Assembly (NCBI GenBank): GCA_018261895.1
Contig: JAGTRT010000022.1
Coordinates: 26,821 to 90,820 of the forward strand
Direction of reading: 5' to 3'
DNA: 64,000 nt
Source: Pseudomonadota bacterium
GTDB taxonomy: Bacteria; Pseudomonadota; Gammaproteobacteria; Burkholderiales; Rhodocyclaceae
Positions 50,279-58,789 of the stretch are shown here, in pieces. The stretch's first letter is position 1. Each line of letters begins with the position of its first letter. The notes under the pieces were generated by a model. That model was not told where the DNA came from and did no database searches. It saw nothing but the letters and a program-made list of their open reading frames with translations. The position numbers and the translations under genes are program-made.

Positions 50279-50377
50279 GCATCACTTTCGCGGACAAAAA
50301 GGGTGAGTCAGAACGATACAACAAATATGCGATTTCCGTCAAATTCGCATGTCATAGTCCCAAATTCGGCCTTTCCC

Positions 50378-52072
50378 TTACCGCGCGACCATTGCGTCGG
50401 TTTCACCCAGGGCGGCAGCATCGACATGACGTGGCAAAATCACCGAAAAACACGTTCCCTTGCCCAATTCGCTGCTGACTTCGATACGGCCATGGTGTTT
50501 CTTGACGATGCCGTATGACAGGGACAGCCCCAGCCCGGTGCCCTTGCCGACCGGTTTGGTGGTGAAGAAGGGCTCGAAGATGCGGCCAATGTTTTCCGGC
50601 GGAATGCCGCGCCCGGTGTCGGCGATGTCGATGCGGATTTCGTCGGTCGTACTGCTCGTGCGGATGGTGATCTGGCCGTGCTCCTCGATGGCCTGCGAGG
50701 CATTGACGAGGAGGTTGAGAAAAACCTGGTTGAGCTGCGACGCGGCGCACATCAGTTCCGGAATGCCGCTGTATTCCTTGACGACCTTGGCCTTGTACTT
50801 GAGCTCGTTCCAGACCACGTTGAGCGTGCTGTCGATGCCGGCCTCAAGGTTGGCGAGGACGATGTCCGAACTGCCGACGTGCGAGAAATTCTTGAGATCG
50901 CGCACGATGTCCTGCACGCGCTGGACCCCGTCGTTGGTTTCGACGAGCAGGGCGTCGAGGTCTTCCTGCAGGAAGTCGAGCTCGAGGTCTTTCTTGAGTT
51001 GCGTCACGCCGGCCCGCGCGCTCTCTCCCAGTTCGCTTTCAATGGCCGCGTAGGCCTTGAGTACTTTGCCGATGTCGGCGACGTAGCGCTGCAGGGTGCC
51101 CAGGTTCGACTTGATGAAGCCGACGGGATTGTTGATTTCATGGGCCACGCCTGCCGCCAGCTGGCCGATGGAGGCCATTTTCTCGGACTGGATCAGCTGG
51201 TTCTGCGCCTCTTCGAGCTTGGTGATGAGTTCGGCCTGCTGCTGGCGCTCGGCCTGCAGGTTCCGGTTGAGCGCCTGCAACTCGGCCGTCCGCTCCTCGA
51301 CACGCCGCTCAAGTTCGTCGCGGGATTCGCGCAGGGCTTCCTCGGCTGCCACCCGACGGGTCACGTCGGCAAAGCTGAAAACGCGGCCGACGATGCGTTC
51401 GCCCAGGTACTGTGGGCGGGACTTGCATTCGAACACCCGGCCATCGGTCAGGTTGAAATATTCGTCGCTCTCGGCGCCATCGACGATGGCCTTGAGGCGA
51501 GCCACGCACGCCTCCTGCTCCTTTACCCTGGCAGAGACATGGGTGATGACTTCCTCATCCCGGTGTTGCGCCAGCAATTCCTCGGGAATCGCCCACATGG
51601 CGGAGAACATCCGGTTCATGCTGACGATGTGACCCTGCCAGTTGATGCCAAGCAGGCCGTTTCCGGTTGCCTCCAGCGTGGCGCGCAGTTGCGACAGGGT
51701 CTGTTCGAGTTGCTCCTCGGTTTTGCGTTCCTGGCGGATATCGCGCGCCTGAACGAGGAGGAAGGTCTTGTCTTCGTGCCGGATGAGCGATACCGACTTC
51801 GACACCTCGATGAGCTGGCCGTCGCGTCCCTGGTAAACCCCTTCCTGCCATTCGATTTCGGTAAACACGCCGGCCGCCACGTCTTCCCAGTAGAAAACGT
51901 CCTGCAGCGAGCTTTCGATGTCGATGATGCGAAGTTCGAGCAGGGCTTCCGGCGTGTAGCCCAGCAGTTGCGCAGCCTGACGATTGGCCCGGGTAATGCC
52001 CAAGCCGTCCGTGTCGACCAGCAGCATCATGCTGGCGCTGTGGTCGAGCATCTTCTTTTCGAGCGAGATCAT
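50378..52072 (-). CDS. PAS-domain sensor histidine kinase
   Basis: The 564-residue kinase has no obvious membrane segment. Two PAS domains (about 5-125 and 130-255) lead through a coiled-coil stretch (RDELERRVEERTAELQALN) to the kinase core. The core has His311 (AAGVAHEINNPVGFIKSNL), N-box region VNASQAIEEHG, DTGRGIPPENIG and GKGTGLGLSL. No receiver is attached. The start overlaps the HD-GYP gene by four bases, so the two are likely partners. Confidence 0.9.
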   Translation of the reverse strand: MISLEKKMLDHSASMMLLVDTDGLGITRANRQAAQLLGYTPEALLELRIIDIESSLQDVFYWEDVAAGVFTEIEWQEGVYQGRDGQLIEVSKSVSLIRHEDKTFLLVQARDIRQERKTEEQLEQTLSQLRATLEATGNGLLGINWQGHIVSMNRMFSAMWAIPEELLAQHRDEEVITHVSARVKEQEACVARLKAIVDGAESDEYFNLTDGRVFECKSRPQYLGERIVGRVFSFADVTRRVAAEEALRESRDELERRVEERTAELQALNRNLQAERQQQAELITKLEEAQNQLIQSEKMASIGQLAAGVAHEINNPVGFIKSNLGTLQRYVADIGKVLKAYAAIESELGESARAGVTQLKKDLELDFLQEDLDALLVETNDGVQRVQDIVRDLKNFSHVGSSDIVLANLEAGIDSTLNVVWNELKYKAKVVKEYSGIPELMCAASQLNQVFLNLLVNASQAIEEHGQITIRTSSTTDEIRIDIADTGRGIPPENIGRIFEPFFTTKPVGKGTGLGLSLSYGIVKKHHGRIEVSSELGKGTCFSVILPRHVDAAALGETDAMVAR

Positions 52073-53343
52073 GCCCTGCCCCCCTCCTGGCCGTGATTGG
52101 CGTCGAAGTAGTAACTGACCCGCTTGCGTGGGCTGAGGTATTCGTAGATATGCCGGGGCACCAGCGCCGGCTTGATGGCCTTGGCGATGTTGAGTTCCGA
52201 ATCGACCGACAGGTCGATCAGGATCGCTTCGTCGCGCGGGACCGACTCGTCGTAGACGATGAGGATGGGTTTCATGGGATGGTTGGTGTTGACCGTGGCC
52301 ACCATGGCCATGGCGCCGTTGGACAATTGCACCACGGTGCCCGGCGGATAGACGCCGAGGCGGCGGATGAGCAGTTGCAGCAGGCGCGGGTCGAACTTGG
52401 CGCGCAGCTTGGCGAACATGAGCGACAGGGCCTCATGCGGCATCAGTGCGTTGGCGATATTGTGCGGATTGCACAGCTCGTCGTAATGGTTGGCCAGCCC
52501 GACGATGCGCGCCAGCAGGTTGATGCTGTCGCCCTTGAGTCGCTGCGGGTAGCCGGAGCCGTCGAACATCTCGTGATGCTGCTGGATGATGGCGAGCACG
52601 GCGGGCGAGAAACCGAGTTTCTTGCCGAGCGTCACGCCGTAATCGCAATGCTGTTCGTAGAGATGCTGCTCGGCCGTGGTCAGGGGCTCCATCTTGAGCA
52701 GGATGCGGCTGGGGATTTCCGAGCGCCCGAGGTCGTGGAACAGCGCGCCCATGCCCAGCGCGGAGACGGCCTCCTGCGGCACGCCGAGGTCGCGGGCGAG
52801 CATCAGCGAGAGCATCGTGACGTTGAGCGAGTGGAAATACAGTTCTTCGCCGCCGACCATGTCGCCCATGACGTGAATGGCCAGTTCGGGCGCGCTGAGG
52901 ATGGAATCGGAAATCTGCGTGATGAGCTGATTGGCCGATTTGAGCGTTTCGGCCGGCTTGGTCAGCACATTCTTTTCCACTTCGCGGATCGTGGTCGCCG
53001 TCACCACGAAGGCATTCTCGATGCGCGCCGCGGCCTCGCGCTGCTTGCGGATACGCTCGATCATCGCCTTCTTGGCGGCCAGCGCCTGGGCAATGACCGG
53101 GCTGACCTCGTCCGCGGCCTTCTGATCGGAGGCCGGGGCACTGTCGTCCGGCCCCTCCCGGTCGCTGAGGTCCGGGCTGTAGCGCACGCGCTTGAGGCCG
53201 AGCCCGCGGATGGTCTTGATCTGCTCCTCGGTCTTGATCTTGAAATGGCTGAGGGCAAACGGGTGGTCGAACCAGCGCAGGTCGAGATAGACGTAAAGCC
53301 CTATCCGAAGCTCGCTGACATCGATGGTGGGGTCGCTGCTCAT
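52069..53343 (-). CDS. HD-GYP domain protein with DUF3391 N-terminal domain
   Basis: The 424-residue protein starts with a DUF3391 region (IDVSELRIGLYVYLDLRWFD). After a linker comes an HD-GYP domain with HD in ALFHDLGRSEIPSR and GYP in HHEMFDGSGYPQRLKG. All metal and GYP residues appear intact, so c-di-GMP hydrolysis is likely. It is the upstream gene of a coupled pair with the PAS kinase. A copy of the dispersed element lies in the 162 bp before it. Confidence 0.9.
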   Translation of the reverse strand: MSSDPTIDVSELRIGLYVYLDLRWFDHPFALSHFKIKTEEQIKTIRGLGLKRVRYSPDLSDREGPDDSAPASDQKAADEVSPVIAQALAAKKAMIERIRKQREAAARIENAFVVTATTIREVEKNVLTKPAETLKSANQLITQISDSILSAPELAIHVMGDMVGGEELYFHSLNVTMLSLMLARDLGVPQEAVSALGMGALFHDLGRSEIPSRILLKMEPLTTAEQHLYEQHCDYGVTLGKKLGFSPAVLAIIQQHHEMFDGSGYPQRLKGDSINLLARIVGLANHYDELCNPHNIANALMPHEALSLMFAKLRAKFDPRLLQLLIRRLGVYPPGTVVQLSNGAMAMVATVNTNHPMKPILIVYDESVPRDEAILIDLSVDSELNIAKAIKPALVPRHIYEYLSPRKRVSYYFDANHGQEGGRA

Positions 53344-53455
53344 TTTTCCGGATCAAGTAAAAGCGGTGTTGGCTGACGGCGCGACAGTCGCATGCATCAT
53401 TCTAGTCCTCCTCGCCCCCCGGCTGGAAACCCTGTATGAGACTGAATTTCGGGCA

Positions 53456-53494
53456 TCTCACGGTCAACCGGAAAAAACGGCCAAATTTGAAATG
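53456..53494 (-). repeat. Dispersed 38-bp element, copy 7 (between GST and HD-GYP genes)
   Basis: The minus strand reads ATTTCAAATTTGGCCG, then the core TTTTTTCCGGTTGACCGTGA. It is intergenic, just after the GST stop. Confidence 0.85.
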
Positions 53495-53505
53495 TCGGGC
53501 ATCGC

Positions 53506-54177
53506 TCAGCGCGGGCCGCCATATTCATCGGCGAGTCGATCATAGTGGGCGTGGGCCTCGCTTTCCTGCAGGGCGGCGGCGTGCCATTCGAGCATCGCCG
53601 GATGCGCCAGCATGGCGTCGCGATAGGCAGCGGCGACGGGCGGCAAGGGCACGTTGTAAACGTTGAAACGGCAGACGATGGGGGCATACATCGCGTCGGC
53701 CACCGAGAATTCGCCGAACAGCCACGGGCCGTTGCCGGTGGCGAACTGCTCGCGCGCCTCCGTCCAGATTTCGACCACGCGATCGATCTCGCGCTGAACG
53801 TCCGGCCCTGCCACCTTGCCCTTGAGTCTCAGCTTGAGGTTCATCGGCATGGCCGTGCGCAGCCTGGCGAAACCGGCGTGCATCTCGGCCGCAATGCTGC
53901 GTGCCCTCGCCCGCGCCCGCGCATCGGCCGGCCACATCTGCGCATAGCGCTCGGCCAGCGTTTCGGCGATGGCGATGCTTTCCCAGACCTGGAAACCATC
54001 CTCGTGCAGACAGGGCACACGGGCGTTGCCGGCCAGCGGCTTGAGCGCCGCGTTGTAGTCGCGCCCGGCGACCGAGACCATGTGCTCAGTGAACGGAATG
54101 GCGAAATGCTTCATGAGCAGCCAGACGCGCAGCGACCACGACGAGTAGTTCTTGTTGCCGATGTACAGATCGAACAT
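53506..54177 (-). CDS. Glutathione S-transferase family protein
   Basis: The start at 54177 (MFDLYIGNKNYSSWSLRVWL) has GGGAGGT 6 bp upstream and gives 223 residues. The N-terminal thioredoxin-like domain holds the probable catalytic Ser in NKNYSSWSLR, the cis-Pro in RVPCL and WESIAIAETLAERY. The C-terminal helical domain has FGEFSVADAMYAPIVCRF. These are typical of the bacterial GST subgroup with the NKNYSSWS signature. The substrate is unknown. Confidence 0.92.
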   Translation of the reverse strand: MFDLYIGNKNYSSWSLRVWLLMKHFAIPFTEHMVSVAGRDYNAALKPLAGNARVPCLHEDGFQVWESIAIAETLAERYAQMWPADARARARARSIAAEMHAGFARLRTAMPMNLKLRLKGKVAGPDVQREIDRVVEIWTEAREQFATGNGPWLFGEFSVADAMYAPIVCRFNVYNVPLPPVAAAYRDAMLAHPAMLEWHAAALQESEAHAHYDRLADEYGGPR

Positions 54178-54216
54178 GGTGACCTCCCTTTTTCCGGCAA
54201 TATACGCCAATGTCAT

Positions 54217-54897
54217 TCAAACGAGATGCTTTGCTGCTTCGCGCCGGCTCAATGGCGAGAGGACTGTCCCCGCTCCGTTCAGGAATTCGCCCACGGCCTG
54301 CGGGTCATGCCGGGCAAAATCGCGCAAGGCCCAGCCGATGGCCTTGCGAATGAAGAAATCAGGCTCGTCGGCGAGACGCAGGGCATAGTCGAACAGACGC
54401 CGGCGGTCGGTCGCCTCCCGCCAGCCAAGCTGATGAATCATCGCCACCCGGCGCACCCACAGGTCGGCATGGCCCAGCGCCGCATCCATCGCCTGCTGCG
54501 CCGATGGATCGACGCGCGAGGCAGCCCGGACGACATCGCCCACCACCCCGGCCAGCCCATCCACCGTGTCCCACCAGGATTTCTGCTGCACCAGCCCCAG
54601 CAAGGCGGCGACTTCGCCCATGCCGAGCCGGCGGACCTGGCGGGCCAGCAAATCGACCGCCACGTACTGGTATTCACGGGCCGGCATGGCCCACAGCGCC
54701 GCCGCATGATCGAGCAGTTCGGCGGCCGATTGCGCCGGCCGCAACAGTCCGGCCACGGCCTGGCGGCGCAAGGGGGTCGGAATGCCGAGGAAGTCGAACT
54801 GCCCGCGCATGTAGGCCCGCATGGCCAGCGCCCGGGCCGGGTCGGCCAGCGGCAACAGGGTTTGCTGAACACGCTCGGGCCAAGGTGAAGAGATCAT
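54217..54897 (-). CDS. DNA alkylation repair protein (AlkD-like HEAT repeat glycosylase)
   Basis: The 226-residue protein has the AlkD layout of helical HEAT-like repeats. Family phrases include FLGIPTPLRRQA, REYQYVAVDLLAR, SWWDTVDGLAGVVG and DLWVRRVAMIHQL with FFIRKAIGWALRDFA. AlkD removes 3-methyladenine and 7-methylguanine without base flipping; activity here is inferred from family. It lies 40 bp before the GST gene on the same strand. Confidence 0.9.
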   Translation of the reverse strand: MISSPWPERVQQTLLPLADPARALAMRAYMRGQFDFLGIPTPLRRQAVAGLLRPAQSAAELLDHAAALWAMPAREYQYVAVDLLARQVRRLGMGEVAALLGLVQQKSWWDTVDGLAGVVGDVVRAASRVDPSAQQAMDAALGHADLWVRRVAMIHQLGWREATDRRRLFDYALRLADEPDFFIRKAIGWALRDFARHDPQAVGEFLNGAGTVLSPLSRREAAKHLV

Positions 54898-54964
54898 CGG
54901 CGACGCCCGCGCTCCATCGGAGAAAAGTTCATTCTCCCACCTTCAGGCAGCCGTCGCAGCAAAC

Positions 54965-54998
54965 AAAAAACCCCTCGGGTTTGGACGCCGAGGGGTTT
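54965..54998 (-). terminator. Rho-independent terminator
   Basis: On the minus strand AACCCCTCGG-CGTCCAAAC-CCGAGGGGTT is followed by a T run. It lies about 16 bp after the stop of the Ala/Lys/Pro-rich protein gene. Confidence 0.9.
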
Positions 54999-55013
54999 CG
55001 GGGGGCCGCCGAC

Positions 55014-55322
55014 TTACTTGGCGGCGGGGGCAGCAGCCGGGGCTGCCGCTTCGGCCTTCTCGGCCTTTTTCGCATGCGGCTTGGCCTTGGCCGGCTTGGC
55101 TTCCGGTTTGACTTCCGCCTTCGGCGCTTCGGCCTTCACTTCGGCCTTGACCGGCTCGGCGGCCTTCGGTGCTTCGACCTTCTTCTCGGCAACGGCCGGA
55201 GCCGGCGTGGTCACCTTGGCGGCCGGCGCAGCGGCCGGGGCGGGCGTCGTGCCCTGGGCAAAGGAAGCGGAAGCAAAACCGGCAGCAACGGTCAGGGCAA
55301 CGATCAGTTTGGAAACTTGCAT
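55014..55322 (-). CDS. Small exported Ala/Lys/Pro-rich protein
   Basis: The 102-residue product has a clear signal peptide (MQVSKLIVALTVAAGFASAS FAQ). The low-complexity mature chain is rich in Ala, Lys, Pro and Glu (repeated PKAE, VKAE, PAKAKPHAKK). AGGAGA lies 6 bp before the start and a strong terminator follows, so it is a real single-gene unit. It resembles the periplasmic lysine/alanine-rich proteins of other betaproteobacteria, but I cannot assign a function. The opposite strand is also open here; I reject that frame because it lacks a ribosome site. Confidence 0.8.
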   Translation of the reverse strand: MQVSKLIVALTVAAGFASASFAQGTTPAPAAAPAAKVTTPAPAVAEKKVEAPKAAEPVKAEVKAEAPKAEVKPEAKPAKAKPHAKKAEKAEAAAPAAAPAAK

Positions 55323-55549
55323 TTTGATTCTCCTGGGTAGGTAGGTAGTTAATCACTCGGTGCTGACAACCATTTGCAGCGCCTTGAGGGGAATAACGCG
55401 GCCCCTCGCCCGGCGGATGTCAGGAGAAAAGTAATGCTCTGTACCCGGACGTAACGAAGATGTTTCCAAACTTGAATCAACCGGCGCAACGTCCCCGGCG
55501 CAGCCCGTATAATTCCGCCTCCCGGACCACCGCCGCGCAGATCGTCACC

Positions 55550-56005
55550 ATGTTCAAGCATTTCAAATTTCGCGTTTTTTTCCTGTTGACCGTGGGATTG
55601 CTCGCCGGCTGCGGCGAAGTCGAGGACACGCGCCCCGGGCAACCCGTGAAGCAGCGCCAGATGGCCTTCAAGGAAATCGTCAAGAGCTTCGAGCCGATGG
55701 GCGTCATGCTGCGCAAGGGCACGTGGGATGCGGAAAAGTTCCAGCGCATGGCCGACGCCCTCGCCACCAAGCGCGATGCGCCGTGGGCGCACTTCGGGCC
55801 GGATACCGACTACCCACCGAGCAAATCGACGCCCGAGGTCTGGAAACAGCCCGAGCAGTTCGAGAAGGACAAGAAAGCCTTCCTGGCCTCCATTGACGCG
55901 CTGCTGACCGCCGCGCAGACCAAGGACAAGGCGCAGATCGAAAAGGCCTACGACGCCGTGCACGACGCCTGCAAGACCTGCCACAAGCAGTTCAAGGAAC
56001 GCTGA
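55550..56005 (+). CDS. Cytochrome c' family lipoprotein
   Basis: The ATG at 55550 gives 151 residues beginning with a lipoprotein signal (FFLLTVGLLAGCGEVED, lipobox LAGC). A four-helix body follows, with the heme motif CKTCH at the extreme C terminus (DACKTCHKQFKER), the layout of cytochrome c'. Such proteins bind NO and other gases. The signal region is encoded by a copy of the dispersed 38-bp element. A further upstream in-frame ATG (55460) would add an unlikely basic extension. Confidence 0.85.
   Translation: MFKHFKFRVFFLLTVGLLAGCGEVEDTRPGQPVKQRQMAFKEIVKSFEPMGVMLRKGTWDAEKFQRMADALATKRDAPWAHFGPDTDYPPSKSTPEVWKQPEQFEKDKKAFLASIDALLTAAQTKDKAQIEKAYDAVHDACKTCHKQFKER
55561..55594 (+). repeat. Dispersed 38-bp element, copy 8 (in cytochrome c' signal peptide)
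   Basis: TTTCAAATTTCGCG precedes the core TTTTTTTCCTGTTGACCGTG. It is coding and gives FKFRVFFLLTVG, very like the segment encoded by copy 1 in the M48 protease. Confidence 0.8.
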
Positions 56006-56023
56006 GATCACCGGACGATTCCC

Positions 56024-57640
56024 ATGCTGAGACTGACCGAACTGAAGCTGCCGCTCGACCACGCCAAGGACGCACTGCGCCCGGCCCTGTGCCATCGACT
56101 GGGCATCGCCGATGGCGAGCTGATCGACTTCACGATCTTCAAGCGCAGCTACGATGCGCGCAAAAAGTCGGCCATCACGCTGATCTACACGCTCGACTTC
56201 AATGTCCGCGACGAGCCGGCCCTGCTCAGAAAACTGGCCGATGACCGCAACCTCGGCCCGCGCCCCGACACCGACTACAAGTTCGTCGCCCAGGCGCCGG
56301 CAGAGCTGAAATCCCGTCCGGTCGTCATCGGCACCGGCCCCTGCGGCCTGCTGGCCGGGCTGATCCTGGCCCAGATGGGCTTCAAGCCAATCATCCTCGA
56401 ACGCGGCAAGGCCGTGCGCGAACGCACGAAAGACACCTGGGGCCTGTGGCGCAACAACAAGCTCAACCCGGAATCGAACGTCCAGTTCGGCGAAGGCGGC
56501 GCCGGCACCTTCTCCGACGGCAAGCTCTACAGCCAGATCAAGGACCCGCAACACCACGGCCGCAAGGTGCTCGAAGAGTTCGTCAAGGCTGGCGCGCCGG
56601 ACGAGATCATGTACGTCAGCAAGCCGCACATCGGCACCTTCCGGCTGGTCAAGATGGTCGAGAACATCCGCGCCACGATCACCGAACTGGGCGGCGAAAT
56701 CCGCTTCGGCAGCAAGGTTGAGCGCCTGGTCATCGAGGATCATCAGGTCCGCGGTGTGGTCATGGCCGATGGCACAAGCATCGCCACCGACCACGTCGTC
56801 CTCGCCGTCGGCCACAGTGCCCGCGACACCTTCCAAACGCTCCACGAGCAAGGCGTTTACATCGAGGCCAAGCCCTTCTCCATCGGCTTCCGCATAGAGC
56901 ACCCGCAGGCCATGATCGACAAGGCCCGTTTCGGCCCCAACGCCGGCAACGAAATCCTGGGCGCCGCCGACTACAAGCTCGTCCATCACTGCCAGAACGG
57001 CCGCGCCGCCTACAGCTTCTGCATGTGTCCGGGCGGCCAGGTCGTCGCCGCCACCTCGGAAGAAGGCCGCGTCGTCACCAACGGCATGAGCCAGTACTCG
57101 CGCGCCGAACGTAACGCCAACGCGGCACTCGTCGTCGAAGTCAAACCCGAGGATTTCCCCGGCGACTACCGGACCAACCCGCTCGCCGGCATCGACTTCC
57201 AGCGCCAGTGGGAATCCGCCGCCTTCGTCGCCGGTGGCAGCACCTACGAAGCCCCGGCCCAGCGCGTCGGCGACTTCCTCGCCGGCCGGCCCTCGCAGCA
57301 ACTCGGTCAGGTCGATCCGTCCTACCAGCCCGGCGTACACATGACCGACCTCGCCAGTTGCGCCCCCAGCTACGTTATCGAAGCCCTGCGCGAAGCCATC
57401 CCGGCCTTCGACAAGCAGATTCGCGGTTTCGCCATGGCCGACGCCGTACTGACCGGCGTTGAAACCCGCACCTCGTCACCGATCCGCATCAAGCGCGGTG
57501 CCGATTACCAGAGCATCAACACGCGTGGCCTCTACCCGGCCGGCGAGGGTGCCGGATACGCCGGCGGCATCCTGTCGGCCGGGGTCGATGGCATCAAGGT
57601 TGCCGAGGCAGTGGCGCTTTCGATGGCTGACCAGCGCTGA
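56024..57640 (+). CDS. FAD-dependent oxidoreductase of the COG2509 family
   Basis: The 538-residue protein has an N-terminal region (MLRLTELKLPLDHAKDALRP and ITLIYTLDFNV). The dinucleotide site VVIGTGPCGLLAGLILAQMG follows at about residues 102-121, then the phrases FGEGGAGTFSDGKLYSQIKD and HMTDLASCAPSYVIEALREA. The C-terminal LYPAGEGAGYAGGILSAGVDG is the FAD site. These proteins are widespread but lack a proven reaction. It follows cytochrome c' by 18 bp and converges on the FUSC gene, with stop codons adjacent. Confidence 0.88.
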   Translation: MLRLTELKLPLDHAKDALRPALCHRLGIADGELIDFTIFKRSYDARKKSAITLIYTLDFNVRDEPALLRKLADDRNLGPRPDTDYKFVAQAPAELKSRPVVIGTGPCGLLAGLILAQMGFKPIILERGKAVRERTKDTWGLWRNNKLNPESNVQFGEGGAGTFSDGKLYSQIKDPQHHGRKVLEEFVKAGAPDEIMYVSKPHIGTFRLVKMVENIRATITELGGEIRFGSKVERLVIEDHQVRGVVMADGTSIATDHVVLAVGHSARDTFQTLHEQGVYIEAKPFSIGFRIEHPQAMIDKARFGPNAGNEILGAADYKLVHHCQNGRAAYSFCMCPGGQVVAATSEEGRVVTNGMSQYSRAERNANAALVVEVKPEDFPGDYRTNPLAGIDFQRQWESAAFVAGGSTYEAPAQRVGDFLAGRPSQQLGQVDPSYQPGVHMTDLASCAPSYVIEALREAIPAFDKQIRGFAMADAVLTGVETRTSSPIRIKRGADYQSINTRGLYPAGEGAGYAGGILSAGVDGIKVAEAVALSMADQR

Positions 57641-58726
57641 TCAGGACGCGCTGCGCGACGGCCACAACCGCCTGACCTGGCGGCCCACTCTGTCGCGGAA
57701 AGCCGGGCTGTGCAGGCACAGTCCGCCGGCCAGCCCGACCAGCGAACCAAGCACGGTATCGACCAGGCGAGCTTCAAGGATGGCGCTCGGCATGGTCTGG
57801 CCGAGCTGGGCGGCATCGGCCAGCAGGATGGTCAGCGGCGTGATGAAGACTACGGCCAGGCCGTAGTGCCGGACAATCAGCGTTTCGATGACAAAGGCCA
57901 GCGCCATCATCATCAGCGACACGCTCCACCTGTCGAGCGGCAGCATAAGCACTCCCCAAGCCAGAACCAGGCCGATGCCGGTACCGGCGATGCGGTGCAT
58001 CTGCTTGTTCCAGACAGCGCGCAGGGAAGCGCCCTGAATCACGGCGAGGCAACTGACTGGCACCCAGTACGGCCGCTCCAGCTGGAACAGCTCGGCGAGC
58101 ACCAGCGAAATGCCGACGAACACGCCGATCACCAGCGAATCGAAGACGACAAAATCGAAATTGAGCGGCCCAAGCTGAGGAACCGGCTGCGGCGCCGTGA
58201 CGCGCAGGGTGTAAAGGCTGTAGAAGAAGCCAATCAGGCAGGCCAGCAGGCTACCCATGCTGATCAGGCCGACGAAGGTCGGAATCTGCAGGAGTTCGAT
58301 CGGCGAATAGGCACCGATGGCTGCCGCCATGACGAAAAACAGGCTGCCCGGCGGGGCGACGGCGAAATGGCGACAAAGCATCGAGACGACGATGGCGATG
58401 AAGGTCAGCACCGGCACGAAGAGGAGCGGCATGAAGTGGGTCATCACGCCGAGGATGTAGCAGGCGCACAAGCCGAAAGCCGAGGCCATGACGGCCACCA
58501 TGCGGTGCGCCAGCGGCGTCGCCGGCAGGTAGAGGAAGGTCAGCCCGCCCATCGAGGAGACGAGGCCGTAATCGAGACGATTGAACCACGCCCCGACGAG
58601 AAGCGGCAGGCCCATGGCCAGCGCGGCGCAAAACGGCATCGGCCAGCGGCGGTCACTGGCGTTGAAAGTCACCAGGTGGTGTATCTCGCGCCGCAGGAGC
58701 GCCTGAAACCTACCCCAGCCCATCAT
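57641..58726 (-). CDS. FUSC-family membrane protein (aromatic acid exporter-like)
   Basis: The 361-residue protein has an N-terminal set of about six helices (PMPFCAALAMGLPLLVGAWF onward), then a central region and a second helical set (VPVSCLAVIQGASLRAVWNK, GTGIGLVLAWGVLMLPL). It ends in a basic tail (RVGRQVRRLWPSRSAS). This is the FUSC/AaeB-like layout, whose members export fusaric and hydroxybenzoic acids; the substrate here is unknown. It is convergent with the preceding gene and lies 63 bp after the YhiN-like flavoprotein gene. Confidence 0.85.
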   Translation of the reverse strand: MMGWGRFQALLRREIHHLVTFNASDRRWPMPFCAALAMGLPLLVGAWFNRLDYGLVSSMGGLTFLYLPATPLAHRMVAVMASAFGLCACYILGVMTHFMPLLFVPVLTFIAIVVSMLCRHFAVAPPGSLFFVMAAAIGAYSPIELLQIPTFVGLISMGSLLACLIGFFYSLYTLRVTAPQPVPQLGPLNFDFVVFDSLVIGVFVGISLVLAELFQLERPYWVPVSCLAVIQGASLRAVWNKQMHRIAGTGIGLVLAWGVLMLPLDRWSVSLMMMALAFVIETLIVRHYGLAVVFITPLTILLADAAQLGQTMPSAILEARLVDTVLGSLVGLAGGLCLHSPAFRDRVGRQVRRLWPSRSAS

Positions 58727-58789
58727 GCCTTCGCCTCTCGCCTGCCCGCTACTGGACGCGCCTTCATTTTACGTTGATGCCCTGGAAAC

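Noticed and set aside
55018..55344. 108-codon plus-strand Ala-rich frame with hydrophobic stretches
   Set aside because: It is antisense to a gene with a signal peptide, good ribosome site and terminator.
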